64,000 bases of DNA, taken from positions 356,900,250-356,964,249 of the forward strand of contig NC_133328.1 in the NCBI RefSeq assembly GCF_042186555.1, read 5' to 3'. The notes below the pieces were generated by a model. It did no database searches and was not told the DNA's origin. It saw nothing but the letters and a program-made list of their open reading frames with translations. Shown here one piece after another: positions 12,401-23,223 of the stretch (positions are counted from its first letter, which is position 1; every line of letters begins with the position of its first letter). The stretch is from Aquarana catesbeiana. Its lineage: Eukaryota > Chordata > Amphibia > Anura > Ranidae. Both the position numbers and the translations under genes were made by a program.

Positions 12401-13179
12401 ATTCTACTACCAAGTCCGAAAGCAATGCTTCATTAAGTCTCCAGGTATACGGGGTGGGAGCAAGTCTTATGAAATCCGTGGTAAAGGAGGTCACGTGATG
12501 GTCTGACCAAACACAGGGGTGGATCGTGGCGCTAGTGGAATTGGCTAAAATGATGGGGGTAGTATAAACATAGTCTAACCTGGCATAACTTTTGTGTGGG
12601 TGTGAGTAAAAGGTAAATTCTTTAATGCCCATATTGTGTGTTCTCCAGGTATCCACCAGTTGGTGGTTCAAAAGGCCATGGGTTAGAGACCTGGGGAAGG
12701 CTTTAGTAGCAGTAGTGGAAGAGGATCTATCCAATGAAGGGGTTAGCTACCAGGTTGAAATCCCCACCTATAATCATATGGGGAGATTCCAAGGAGGCTA
12801 ATTTATCAAAAAACATTTTAAAAAAGGAAGCAGGGGCATCATTGGGTGCATAAATACTGGCTATGGTGACTTCCCTATTATGCATTACTCCTTTAATAAT
12901 GACAAATCTGCTATCCTTATCCTTGTAGCATTGCTTAATCTTCATAGGAATGGAGGAATGTAACAGAATGGCAGCACCCCTGCTTTTGGATGTGTGAAGG
13001 GAATAAAACGATTGTGGGAAATTTCTATGAAGATATTTTGGGTGTGAGGAGTGGGAGAAGTGAGTCTCCTGAAGTAGGATAATCTTGGCGCCCAGCCGGC
13101 TATAAAGATCAAATGCCTTGTGTCTCTTAACAGGGGAGTTAAACCCCTTCACGTTATGTGAAATGCAGGTGATTGCCAT
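9417..13179 (-). pseudogene. LINE ORF2 (endonuclease-reverse transcriptase), one frameshift and three stops
   Basis: ORF2 opens MAITCISHNVKGFNSP at 13179. Endonuclease residues are visible: N9, E38 in LLQETHF, Y110 in SIYAPND, D140 and N142 in GGDFN, then RLDYVYT and WSDHH. A one-base shift near 12733 moves into the frame used to the end. That frame has in-frame stops TGA at 12108-12110, TAA at 11901-11903 and TGA at 11334-11336. The reverse transcriptase shows GSAPGPDGF, RPISVINNNLKIFSRILADR, ALDIH-type SLDIHKAFDSVSW, GTRQGCPLSPLIFAL and the catalytic YADD at 11082-11093. The C-terminal Cys/His knuckle is CFRGC...HIFWEC. Full span is about 1,254 codons, normal for the clade. The four lesions leave it inactive. 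Confidence 0.9.
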
Positions 13180-13853
13180 GATAGGTCAATACTGTGCAGT
13201 CAGGCAGAAAAGGTATACATCTAAGCATGCAAGAGTGGCTGTGTACAAAACATGCTAGGCGCAGCAGGGGTGCTGTCATTAATTCAAGCAACAAGTGGAG
13301 AAAGTGGTACATAAAAATCACAGTTAGGCTAATAAAATGGAAGAACACATCAATCTCATTAGCATAGTGTCGGGAGAGCAAATATTCCAGACTGTAAGGT
13401 GACTGACCAAATGAAAGGAGAACAGCTGTAAAAATGCAGTGAACCAAGAAAAGAAAAACATATAAAGTTCCGTAACTGGACATAAAGTCCAATATCAAAA
13501 ATGAGTCAGGTAAAGTAAAAGGTAAAACAAAACTTTACCTGTTAACAGTGAAGACAAAAAAAAAAAAAAAACCTTTATTAGCGAGACAACTAGGTCTCGT
13601 ACCCAGCTGGATTACCAATCCCCACTGTGGGGAGAAACCTGTGAGCGTCACAAAACAGCAGGAAAAAAAAGAAAAAGCAGAAAAAAAAAAGAAAAAAAAA
13701 GTCAAAACAGTTCGTAGCCCAAGGTTTCAAATGGAACCTTTGCTGGGTGGGGAGGACATACCGCGGCTCCGCAGGACTGTCGCCTGTAATAAGGTGATGG
13801 AAGGAACAGTGTCATGCGTCATAGAAGCTGTGGAGTGATGGACATCAGAAATG

Positions 13854-14814
13854 TTACCGTGGATGCTCTGCGAGGCCCTCTCCAACGTCGTAATGGATTC
13901 TTCTTCTGTCTCTTCGTGGTGGAGGGGTTTGCCAGATGGGGGCCGAACGGGGGGTCGATGGTGGGCGACGGATGGCAGCTGCGTCAAGGAGGCCCAGTTT
14001 TACCAGGATTTCTTGGCCCTCGTGTAGGGAAGAGGCTGAGAAGGTGGTGCCATTATGGGGGACCAGCAGCTTGAACGGGAAGCCCCATCTGTAACGAATG
14101 TGGGCGGATTGGAGTGCGGTGGTTATTTCTTTTAGGCCCCTGCGTCTGTCCAGGGTGGCAGGGGAGATATCCGGATAGATCTGGATCTGATGATTATCTA
14201 ACATAATCCTTTGCTTGTTTCGTGCAGCTCTCAGGATGTCCTCCTTGATGAGAAAATCTTTCAGGCAGAGGATCACATCCCTAGGTGGTTTATCGTCGGG
14301 AGGTTTTGGGGCGAAGCGCTCTGTGAATGCGATCACATTTAAAAGCAGAGGAGTCACACTCTGGGAGCAGTGATTTAAATAGACAAACTACGGCAGGGAT
14401 TAGTTCAGTTTCTGATTCCGGAATACCTCTGAGGCGCAAATTGTTGCGTCTATTTCTGTTGTCGAGATCTTCGACTTGGGCTTGAATTGCAGACAGTGCT
14501 GTAGCTAAGGAGTCATGTTCCCGACTAAGGTCGTTGTAGGCCAGAGCCAGCTCATTGTGCTTGGTCTCAAGGAGCTCAGGGCGTGAGCCTAAGGCTGCAA
14601 TTTCTTGTGATAGTGTGTGGGAAGTTTTGTGCAGTTCCGTCTGAAATTTGGAAGCAAGTTTGGTGTACATTGCTTCCAGACTGCTGTCCAGATCAGCCTT
14701 AGAGAGGGTAGTGTGGTACTCACTCGTGCTGCTTGTGTTCTGGGAGGGCGTCCGCTGCGATGTGGGAGTTTGAGCTGGAGAGTCTCCCGTCCTCGCCGCG
14801 CCATCTTGAGACAT
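13854..14814 (-). pseudogene. LINE ORF1 (nucleic-acid chaperone), one frameshift
   Basis: ORF1 starts MSQDGAARTGDSPAQTP at 14814. Residues about 40-115 form a heptad-like coiled coil that would trimerise. An RRM-like segment starts at NRRNNLRLRGIPE. Near 14320 the frame shifts by one base, and the following frame continues DVILCLKDFLIKEDILRAAR and IQIYPDISPATLDRRR, the conserved C-terminal domain of L1 ORF1p (Transposase_22 family). Both halves overlap at 14290-14357, so one indel explains the break. The product would bind LINE RNA in the cytoplasmic RNP. It stops at 13854 after a basic, Pro-rich tail. Confidence 0.85.
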
Positions 14815-15041
14815 ACTGTAGCGTTCCCGCGTGCGGAGGAGATAGTGAGTTAGGGTATTCTGAGCGGATCCATGGGATTTCCTTCTCTTCTACGGCATGC
14901 ACCAGTGTTAGGTGGCTCGAGGGGTGCAGGAATTGGGGTAATTTGAGCAGTTAATAGCCCTCGGGATGCCGTGAAAGTCCCGGGTGGAGCGGAGCTACTG
15001 TGTCAGACGTCCATTTCCTTTGGCGCCGCGCATGCGCCCCC

Positions 15042-15678
15042 CCCTTTTTTTTTTAACTGCTGAATGGCAGTTGAAGCTGTTAAAACCATGGCTCAGTCAC
15101 CTGCTTTTACTGCTCTGCAGATGTCAGTGATCTGATAGAGCCTAAAAGACTGCTTGAAACTCCTATTAAGGTAAGTTGAGATAATGTAGCAAGGTTTGTT
15201 GCACATAATTTTAGGCTCACTGATTTTCACACACTGCCTACATTTGCCTAGAAGCAGTCACAAAAAAATAAATAAAAATACACTCTCTCTTGGTTAACAG
15301 AGAACTAACTCCGGAAATTAGATTTTGTATAATTTTGTATAATTTCCAAATCTTATTGACTAGCCTTAAGTTTGCAGACATCTTAAAGATATTTGAGACT
15401 TAACTACAGCACTGCTGCTTCTTCACAAGAAACTTTTTTTTAACGTCTCTTCTTATGAACTTCAATAAAAAAGCAGAAACAATTTACAGAATTTTTACTG
15501 TTAAGGTTTGTATTAAAGAGGTTTTTTTTAAGAAATGTTCAACCCTGCTGAGCACTATGGCTCCAATTTAACTCAACTTCTGTCTGCAATGGTGACTTTC
15601 TCACTAAATTTTCTATCATGTTCTTGTGGTATACTATGCAGCAGAGGCGTGTTGCTATTAAGGTGGAATATAGAATGT
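15042..15678. other. Intronic stretch, nothing recognised
   Basis: AT-rich intron between the LINE and the next MITE. No ORF or repeat structure that I can name. Confidence 0.5.
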
Positions 15679-16040
15679 TAGACCCCTTTCACACTGGGGC
15701 AGATTTTAGGTGCTTTAGCGCTAGAAATAGCCTCTGCTAAACGCCTGAAAACTGCCTCCCATTCATTCAAGTGTGACATTTCACACTGGGGCGTTACCAA
15801 AAGTCCTGCAAGCAGCATCTTTGGGGCGGGTTGAGAGAGCTGTATTTAGCGCTGCCAAAACGCCCTGCAGATTACAATGAATGGGCAGCGCTTCCAAAGC
15901 ACCACAAAACAGGAGTTTTTAACACTTTTTTGGGGGTAAAAACCGCCCCGCTAGCGGCCGAAAAAGCGCTGTTAAAACGCCGCTAAAATAAGAGGCATGT
16001 TAGTGCTAATGGTGGGTGCTGTCAGTATGAAAGGGGTCTA
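15679..16040. mobile_element. MITE, TAGACCCCTTTCACACT termini, copy 1
   Basis: Left end TAGACCCCTTTCACACTGG, right end read inward TAGACCCCTTTCATACTG. The centre is rich in short GCGCT/AGCGC-type inverted motifs (AGCGCTAGAAATAGC, AAACGCC). Related copies are at 17055-17295 (5' part missing) and 52116-52465. Non-coding, non-autonomous. Confidence 0.7.
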
Positions 16041-16191
16041 ATTGTAAGAACTCAAAGCTTTGCTTAAAATTAAGAATTCATTCTAGTTATTTTAAATTGT
16101 GGTTTTTAAGCACTTGGTATGGTTTACTTGTAAAAAGATTTGAAATGCCCATAGCAACTAGATTCGATGTTACTACTGAGAGTATGAAAAT

Positions 16192-17021
16192 GAAAAAGCA
16201 AACTGGATGGTGGCCCAGTCCAGTGGTGTATCGCCTATGGATTAAGGTCAAATCAATGTCAGGGGAAACCCATGGGACGCTTTATCACACAGACTAATAA
16301 AAGATGTACCGTTGTAGTCTCGAACCTTGATCTCCTTCATTTTTATGGCTACAAAGCAAACCATAGCCCACGCGTGGAAATCCCCTACCCTTAGTTTTAA
16401 GACGGTCAAGTCCAGGATACAAGGCATTTATATTAATGAAAAGCTTGTTGCAATCCTGACATGATTACCGATTGGTCTCTGGTTTTAATAGGCGGTTGCT
16501 TCAATTCCAAGAGTTTACAATAGTAGTCCTCCTACTTTGTTCTAGATTTTGGGAACAGAAACTCCTGTTCCCATTCCTCTGCCCTTTCCCCCCGTCCTTT
16601 TTCTCTTGGCTTTTGGGGTCTCTTCTTTGCTTTCCCCCTCTCGCTTGAGGGTCACCTTTTTTTTTTTTTCTTCTTCTTACCGCAAACTTTGAGTCAGCAC
16701 AATTCCTGTTTGTTAATTAACCTGTTGGGCCTGTTCATCAACGCTTCTTGTTTACATCCTCCAATTAACCACACTGGGACATAGTGGTAGGTTTTCCTTA
16801 TGTCTGACTTACTTTTCTGTTGATCAGGCCTCCCTTTTTACATTTTTTCAGTTGCATATATACATTTGTTTCAGTATGTCCTGATTAACTCCTGAGTGGG
16901 TTATTTCTCTTTTGGACATCCAATGATTTAATTGTTATGCTATGTGCCTTAACCTATGCATGTATGTGTCACGTTGTTTTCTCCTCAATAAATTCTTTGG
17001 TAAAGAAAAAGCAAACTGGAT
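16192..17021 (+). mobile_element. 5'-truncated LINE insertion with 17-bp target-site duplication
   Basis: The insert 16209-17004 is flanked by exact copies of GAAAAAGCAAACTGGAT at 16192-16208 and 17005-17021, the signature of target-primed reverse transcription. From ATG 16345 the plus strand encodes MATKQTIAHAWKSPTLSF then KTVKSRIQGIYINEKLVAIL and a stop at 16459-16461, the C-terminus of an L1/Tx1-type ORF2. The pyrimidine-rich 3' UTR ends CAATAAATTCTTTGGTAAA at the duplication. Upstream of 16318 the frame is interrupted (TAG at 16315). It is a different subfamily from the 9-15 kb LINE, judged by its 3' UTR. Confidence 0.88.
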
Positions 17022-17054
17022 AGGTTGCCATGGACAAACTAACAATTTCTTTAT

Positions 17055-17295
17055 TGTATACAGCGCTCCCAAAACACCCTGCCCATTGAAATGAATGGGC
17101 AGCACTTCCAAAGTGTCTGAAAAGCATTCAGGAGTGCCACAACACAGCGTTTTTAACTCCTTCTATGGGGTTAAAAGAGCCCCGCTAGTGGGCAAAAAGC
17201 GCAGCGAAAGCCCCGCTTAAACAGCGGTAAAGCGCCGTTAAAATGAGCAGCGCTTTACCGCTAATGTGGCTGCGGCTCAGTGTGAAAGGGGTCTA
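17055..17295. mobile_element. MITE, TAGACCCCTTTCACACT family, truncated copy 2
   Basis: Only the right terminus (GTGTGAAAGGGGTCTA at 17280-17295) and part of the GCGCT-rich body are present; the left terminus is missing. Confidence 0.6.
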
Positions 17296-17337
17296 AGAAC
17301 TCTGAAGGAAGTAAAACCTCAATTTATACCAATGCAT

Positions 17338-17780
17338 GGAGAAAACAAGTGTCAGCAGTGTTCATTTTTATGTCAAATTTCAATTTAGTTTTAGTCATAG
17401 TCTTTTGACTAAAATGCCATTTTAGTCATCTGAATTGATTTAGTTGTATTTTAGTCAACTAAAATCTCCAGTACATTTTAGTCTACTAAAATCAAATGGG
17501 TTTAGGTAAATTGTAATGCATTATTTAGGCATTGCTCTAAAACTTCCAAACTCCTTTATATACTCCTGGAGTAAAAATCTAACATCTTATTTTTTATGGT
17601 ATTAAGGTTTGACCATATAACCAGTGTTAATTTTGACATCAAATTTCTATTTTGTTTTAGTCATAGTCTTTTGACTAAAATGCCATTTTAGTTTTAGTTG
17701 TATTTTATTCATCTGAATTGTTTTAGTTTAGTCAAATTTTAGTTGGCTAAAATAGTGTTAATTTTAGTGTATGACTGAAT
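17338..17780. repeat. AT-rich repeat built on TTTTAGTC/GACTAAAA
   Basis: Two direct copies of TAGTCATAGTCTTTTGACTA followed by AAATGCCATTTTAGT occur near 17392 and 17656. The region is dominated by ATTTTAGT and its complement ACTAAAAT, so it is self-complementary at many places. Probably an AT-rich DNA transposon relic, family unknown. After it, 17781-18448 holds nothing recognised. Confidence 0.6.
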
Positions 17781-18448
17781 GGGCCCTAAGTGTCCCTAGG
17801 GACAGGTACTTAGGTACCAGCAGAGATGCTAAACCCTTTATAACATCAGAGTAAAAAGGGTAAAACATAGGGGTACCTCAGAATAAAGATGGCCAAATTA
17901 ATGATTTTTTTGTAATATCTTTTTAGCATGCTCAAAAATCTATGTGACCGCTGCTGTAGATATTGTTTGCTTCTAAACATTAGTTCTTGGATGTTTTTAA
18001 CTCAGACACTACCAGATTCACATTCAGATTTGCTGCTTGGTGCACCATTAAATATTCCACAGAAGTCGATGCTATCTATAAATGTTGTAGCGAACCAAAC
18101 AGCAAAAAATAAGACACTTAACAAGTAATTTAATTTAATGCCTCACAAAGTCCTTCTATATTTCATAATGGCTTTACAATTTCCCTCTTATCAGCAGATT
18201 TTTTTCATGCAGTAAGAGGATTAAAAGTAAAACAAGCAAATATCATTATGCATAAGGAGAAGTGTAAAATCTATCACTAAACACAAAAGGAAAACGCTTG
18301 CAGAAGTTCAGATTTTACCAGCAAAATGTTGTGTTGTGTCAGTAAAGAGGAAAAATACACTATGACATTTTATAGCTTATGGAATCAATTAAAGTCTGAA
18401 GTCTAGGCAGATAATAAAGTGTGTGTAGTGAGAGGCTGATTTGGTATT

Positions 18449-18788
18449 AGGGACATATCACACTAGGATTGCACAGGCTCTTGTACAATTCCTGTGCGGT
18501 GCAATTTTGCAGGCCATGCAATTGAATGGGCTGAAATCGCAACATGACCTATAGAAAGTAGTGCATGCCCTACTTTTAAAAATTGTGCCACATCAAATTG
18601 CATGGTACTGCGGTACCATGCAATTTGGTGCCCACAAAAGCGTGGCACTTGCTATCTGAGTCTGAGGTGCCATTAACGTTACATTGGCATGCGCAACAGA
18701 TAACAAAAGGAGTGTGTTCTGAGTATGGTGCAGGAAAAGCACACAAAACTGACCATTTCTGCATCGTATTCTGGTATGAATTGGCCCT
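18449..18788. mobile_element. MITE with internal 15-bp perfect hairpin
   Basis: Termini AGGGACATATCACACTAGG (left) and AGGGCCAATTCATACCAG (right, read inward) are imperfect inverted repeats. Inside, CAAATTGCATGGTAC (18594-18608) and its exact complement GTACCATGCAATTTG (18613-18627) enclose the loop TGCG. Non-coding. The stretch 18789-19299 that follows is plain intron. Confidence 0.55.
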
Positions 18789-19299
18789 CAGGCTCTTGTA
18801 ACAATCTGTATAGCAGAACTCAGACTGGAAGAAGTATAAGCGGCACAGGGAACCAATCAAGTGTGGTGCAATGATCATGTACTAACAACTAGTCAGTAGT
18901 GGGGGTGTAGGCACAGAATGACCTCGGCCTTCAGTTATTCATGATGACTGAAGAAAGAGCTCATTCTACTCCTGCACTACCACCTAGTGAATTATTCATT
19001 ATGGGCCAGGGGAAGATGTCAACATAAAGAAAGTGTCACTAAGCGATACTAAGCACTGGTGATTGGTGAGCAGGGCAGTGTCCTGCACAAATGTTTACAT
19101 GCGTATATACAGTGAAAATCAGACTGCAGATGCAGGTTTTTCTACTTTAGGTTTACATGGCTCACTGCTATAGAAGAATACCGATCATAATGACACAATG
19201 TGCATGGGCTTTAGTAGTCCAGATCTGAGCGCAGGTATACTTCCTTAACAAACTGGCCACTGCCCCCACCTATAACTGGCCTTCAGAGCAAGGAGCACA

Positions 19300-19600
19300 T
19301 GGAAGGGCAACGCATGCAAAACAAAAGCAAAGAGAATTCCGAGCTCAACTCGCCAGCCAATCTGCTATCAACCAAATTATCCTTTCTAACAGTTTGCGTT
19401 AAACACAGGGGTTTCTTTGCAAATACATGCTTAAGCTGCAGAGCCGCTTCAAGGCACCCCAATATTTGCAAATGTGTGCTAACTAAGGCCCTGTTTTTAC
19501 CGCAAACTGTTAGACAGGATAATTTGGTTAAAAGCAGATTGGTTGGTGAGTTAAGCTGAGAATTCTCTTTGGTTGTGTTTTGCAGGTATGCTTCCTGCAT
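19300..19600. mobile_element. Foldback element abutting the satellite
   Basis: The two halves are inverted copies. Left AAAGAGAATTCCGAGCTCAA at about 19329 mirrors right TTGAGCTGAGAATTCTCTTT-like sequence at about 19552-19572, and AACCAAATTATCCTTTCTAAC mirrors its complement near 19508-19530. Because of this, frames on both strands encode nearly the same peptide (ENSELNSPANLLSTKLSFLT and ENSQLNSPTNLLLTKLSCLT). That is a consequence of the palindrome and not evidence for a gene. Its right end directly precedes the first unit of the 35-bp satellite. Confidence 0.7.
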
Positions 19601-19609
19601 ACCTCAGAA

Positions 19610-22600
19610 TCAGTTCTAGAGCATGAATGTGTAAAGTATAGTCCGGAGCACTAGTGCATGAATGTGTAACGAATAGTCCTGAGTTCTAGAGCATCAATGT
19701 GTAAGTCATATCCCTGAGCTCTAGTGCACGAATGTGTAAGGCATAGTCCTAAGTTCTAGAGCATGAATGTGTAAGGCATAGTCCTGAGTTCTAGAGCATC
19801 AATGTGTAAGGCATAGCCCTGAGTTCTAGTGCATAAATGTGTAAGGCATAGCCCTGAGCTCTAGTTAATGAATGTGTAAGGCATAGTCCTAAGTTCTAGG
19901 GCATGAATGTGTAAGGCATAGTCCTAAGTTCTAGATCATGAATGTGTGAGGCATAGTCCTGAGTTCTAGATCAGGAATGTGTGAGGCATAGTCCTGAGTT
20001 CTAGATCAGGAATGTGTGAGGCATAGTCCTGAGTTCTAGAGCATGAATGTGTAAGGCATAGTACTGAGTTCTAGTGCATGAATGTGTAAGGCATAGTACT
20101 GAACTCTAGTGCATGAATGTGTAAGGCATAGTTCTGAGCTCTAGTGCATGAATATGTAAGGGATAGTTCTGAGCTCTAGTGCATGAATGTAAAAGGCATA
20201 ATCCTGGGTTCTAGTGCATGAATGTGTAAGGCATAGCCCGGAGCTCTAGTGCACGAATGTGTAAGGCATAGACCTGAGCTCTAGATTATGAATGTGTAAG
20301 GCATAGTCCTGATCTCTAGTGCATGAATGTGAAAGGCATAGTGCATGAATGTTTAAGGCATAGCCCTAAGCTCTAGTACATGAATATTTAAGGCATAGCC
20401 CTGAGCTCTAATGCATGAATGTGTAAGGCATAGTCCTGAGCTCTAATGCATGGATGTGTAAGGCATAGCCCTGAGCTCTAGTGCATGAATGTGAAAGGCA
20501 TAGCCTTGAGCTTTAGTGCATGAATGTTTAAGGCATAGCCCTAAGCTCTAGTACATGAATATGTAAGGCATAGCCCTGAGCTCTAGTGCATGAATGTGTA
20601 AGGCATAACCCTGAGCTCTAGTGCATGGATGTGTAAGGCATAGTCCTGAGCTCTAGTGCATGAATGTGTAAGGCATAGCCCTGAGCTCTAATGCATGAAT
20701 GTGTAAGGCATGGTCTTGAGCTCTAGTGCATGAATGTGTAAGCCATGGTCTTGAGCTCTAGTGCATGAATGTGTAAGGCATAGTCCTGAGCTCTAATGCA
20801 TGAATGTGTAAGGCATGGTCTTGAGCTGCAGTGCACAAATGTGTAAGGCATAGCCCTGAGCTCTAGTGCATGAATGTGTAAGGCATAGCCCTGAGCTCTA
20901 ATGCATGAATGTGTAAGGCATGCTCTTGAGCTCTAGTGCATAAATGTGTAAGGCATAGTCCTGAGCTCTAATGCATGAATGTGTAAGGCATAGCCCTGAG
21001 CTCTAATGCATGAATGTGTAAGGCATGGTCTTGAACTTTAGTGCATGAATGTGTAAGGCATGGTCTTGAACTTTAGTGCATGAATGTGTAAGGCATAGCC
21101 CTGAGCTCTAGTGCATGAATGTGTAAGGCATAGTCCTGAGCTCTAGTGCATGAATGAATAAGGCATAGTCCTGAGCTCTAGTGCATGAACGTGTAAGGTA
21201 TAGCCCTGAGCTCTAATGCATGAATGTGTAAGGCATGGTCTTGAGCTCTAGTGCATGAATGTGTAAGGTATGGTCTTGAGCTCTAGTGCATGAATGTGTA
21301 AGGCATAGCCCTGAGCTCTAATGCATGAATGTGTAAGGCATGCTCTTGAGCTCTAGTGCATAAATGTGTAAGGCATAGTCCTGAACTCTAGTGCATGAAT
21401 GTGTAAGGCATAGTTCTGAGCTCTAGTGCATGAATATGTAAGGGATAGTTCTGAGCTCTGGTGCATGAATGTAAAAGGCATAATCCTGGGTTCTAGTGCA
21501 TTAATGTGTAAGGCATAGCCCGGAGCTCTAGTGCACAAATGTGTAAGGCATAGACCTGAGCTCTAGATTATGAATGTGTAAGGCATAGTCCTGATCTCTA
21601 GTGCATGAATGTGAAAGGCATAGTGCATGAATGTTTAAGGCATAGCCCTAAGCTCTAGTACATGAATATTTAAGGCATAGCCCTGAGCTCTAATGCATGA
21701 ATGTGTAAGGCATAGTCCTGAGCTCTAATGCATGGATGTGTAAGGCATAGCCCTGAGCTCTAGTGCATGAATGTGAAAGGCATAGCCTTGAGCTTTAGTG
21801 CATGAATGTTTAAGGCATAGCCCTAAGCTCTAGTACATGAATATGTAAGGCATAGCCCTGAGCTCTAGTGCATGAATGAATAAGGCATAGTCCTGAGCTC
21901 TAGTGCATGAACGTGTAAGGTATAGCCCTGAGCTCTAGTGCATGAATGTGTAAGGCATGGTCTTGAGCTCTAGTGCATGAATGTGTAAGCTATGGTCTTG
22001 AGCTCTAGTGCATCAATGTGTAAGGCATAGTTCTGAGCTCTAGTGCATCAATGTGTAAGGCATAGCCCTGAGCTCTAGTGCATGAATGTGTAAGGCATGG
22101 TCTTGAGCTCTAGTGCATGAATGTGTAAGGCATGGTCTTGAGCTCTAGTGCATGAATGTGTAAGGCATGGTCTTGAGCTCTAATGCATGAATGTGTAAGG
22201 CATGGTCTTGAGCTGCAGTGCACAAATGTGTAAGGCATAGCCCCGAGCTCTAGTGCATTAATGAATAAGGCATAGTCCTGAGCTCTAATGCATGAATGTG
22301 TAAGGCATAGCCCTAAGCTCTAGTACATGAATATGTAAGGCATAGCCCTGAGCTCTAGTGCATGAATGTGTAAGGCATAACCCTGAGCTCTAGTGCATAG
22401 ATGTGTAAGGCATAGTCCTGAGCTCTAGTGCATGAATGTGTAAGGCATAGCCCTGAGCTCTAATGCATGAATGTGTAAGGCATGGTCTTGAGCTCTAGTG
22501 CATGAATGTGTAAGCCATGGTCTTGAGCTCTAGTGCATGAATGTGTAAGGCATAGTCCTGAGCTCTAATGCATGAATGTGTAAGGCATGGTCTTGAGCTG

Positions 22601-23069
22601 CAGTGCAAAAATGTGTAAGGCATAGCCCTGAGCTCTAGTGCATGAATGTGTAAGGCATAGCCCTGAGCTCTAATGCATGAATGTGTAAGGCATGGTCTTG
22701 AGCTCTAGTGCATGAATGTGTAAGGCATGGTCTTGAGCTCTAGTGCATGAATGTGTAAGGCATGGTCTTGAGCTCTAATGCATGAATGTGTAAGGCATGG
22801 TCTTGAGCTGCAGTGCACAAATGTGTAAGGCATAGCCCCGAGCTCTAGTGCATTAATGAATAAGGCATAGTCCTGAGCTCTAATGCATGAATGTGTAAGG
22901 CATAGTCCTAAACTCTAGTGCATAAATGTATAAGGCATAGCCCTGAGCTCTAATGCATAAATGTGTAAGGCATAGCCCTGAGCTGTAGTGTATGAACATG
23001 TAAGGCATAGTCCTGGGTTCTAGTGCATGAATGTGTAAGGCATAGTCCTGAGCTGTAGTGCATGAATGT
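19610..23069. repeat. 35-bp satellite array, part 1 (about 99 units)
   Basis: The unit is GAGCTCTAGTGCATGAATGT followed by GTAAGGCATAGTCCT, 35 bases. Units near the left edge are most diverged (TTCTAGAGCATCAATG types) and become homogeneous to the right. Variant units recur in blocks: GGTCTTGAGC, GAATGAATAAGG, GCAGTGCACAAATG, AACGTGTAAGGTATAG. A 22-bp partial unit (GTGCATGAATGTGAAAGGCATA) occurs in two blocks whose offset is 1,282 bases, equal to 36 full units plus the 22-bp one, so this part contains a higher-order duplication. An incidental minus-strand frame through the repeats is not a gene. Confidence 0.97.
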
Positions 23070-23223
23070 CATAGTCTGTGCACTTCTTATTGGCTGAATT
23101 TACACTCTGACAAGCTAGAGGGAAAGTAATGCTACATTAAGAAACAAATCTGCCAGCCCCATCACCACTTTTTTTAGATTATGCAGCAGCACATTTTTTA
23201 AGCAAAACAGCCGATGGACAGTA
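23070..23223. repeat. Copy 1 of the satellite's right flank, embedded in the array
   Basis: This 154-bp non-satellite segment (CATAGTCTGTGCACTTCTTA to CCGATGGACAGTA) is essentially identical to 24632-24785, offset 1,562 bases. It splits the array in two. The satellite units immediately before each copy also match variant by variant over about 260 bases. Confidence 0.95.

Larger units (their letters stand above)
9103..15041 (-). mobile_element. Near full-length L1/Tx1-type LINE
   Basis: About 5.9 kb on the minus strand. The 3' end is an oligo-A tract (poly-T 9102-9115 on the plus strand) preceded by CAATAAAACTTTTTG, a polyadenylation signal. Going upstream come a 300-bp 3' UTR, ORF2, an inter-ORF spacer of about 670 bp, ORF1 and a GC-rich 5' UTR ending at the C/G run near 15041. 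Order and domain content (coiled-coil and RRM-type ORF1; apurinic endonuclease plus reverse transcriptase ORF2) are those of the L1/Tx1 clade. I could not find a convincing target-site duplication; poly-T on both sides obscures it. The insertion lies in a DROSHA intron, in the same orientation as the gene. Confidence 0.9.

Noticed and set aside
19283..19600. Similar peptides encoded on both strands, as if paralogous genes
   Set aside because: Explained by the foldback palindrome.
21353..21538. 61-codon minus-strand ORF
   Set aside because: Translation of the 35-bp satellite; the peptide itself is repetitive.
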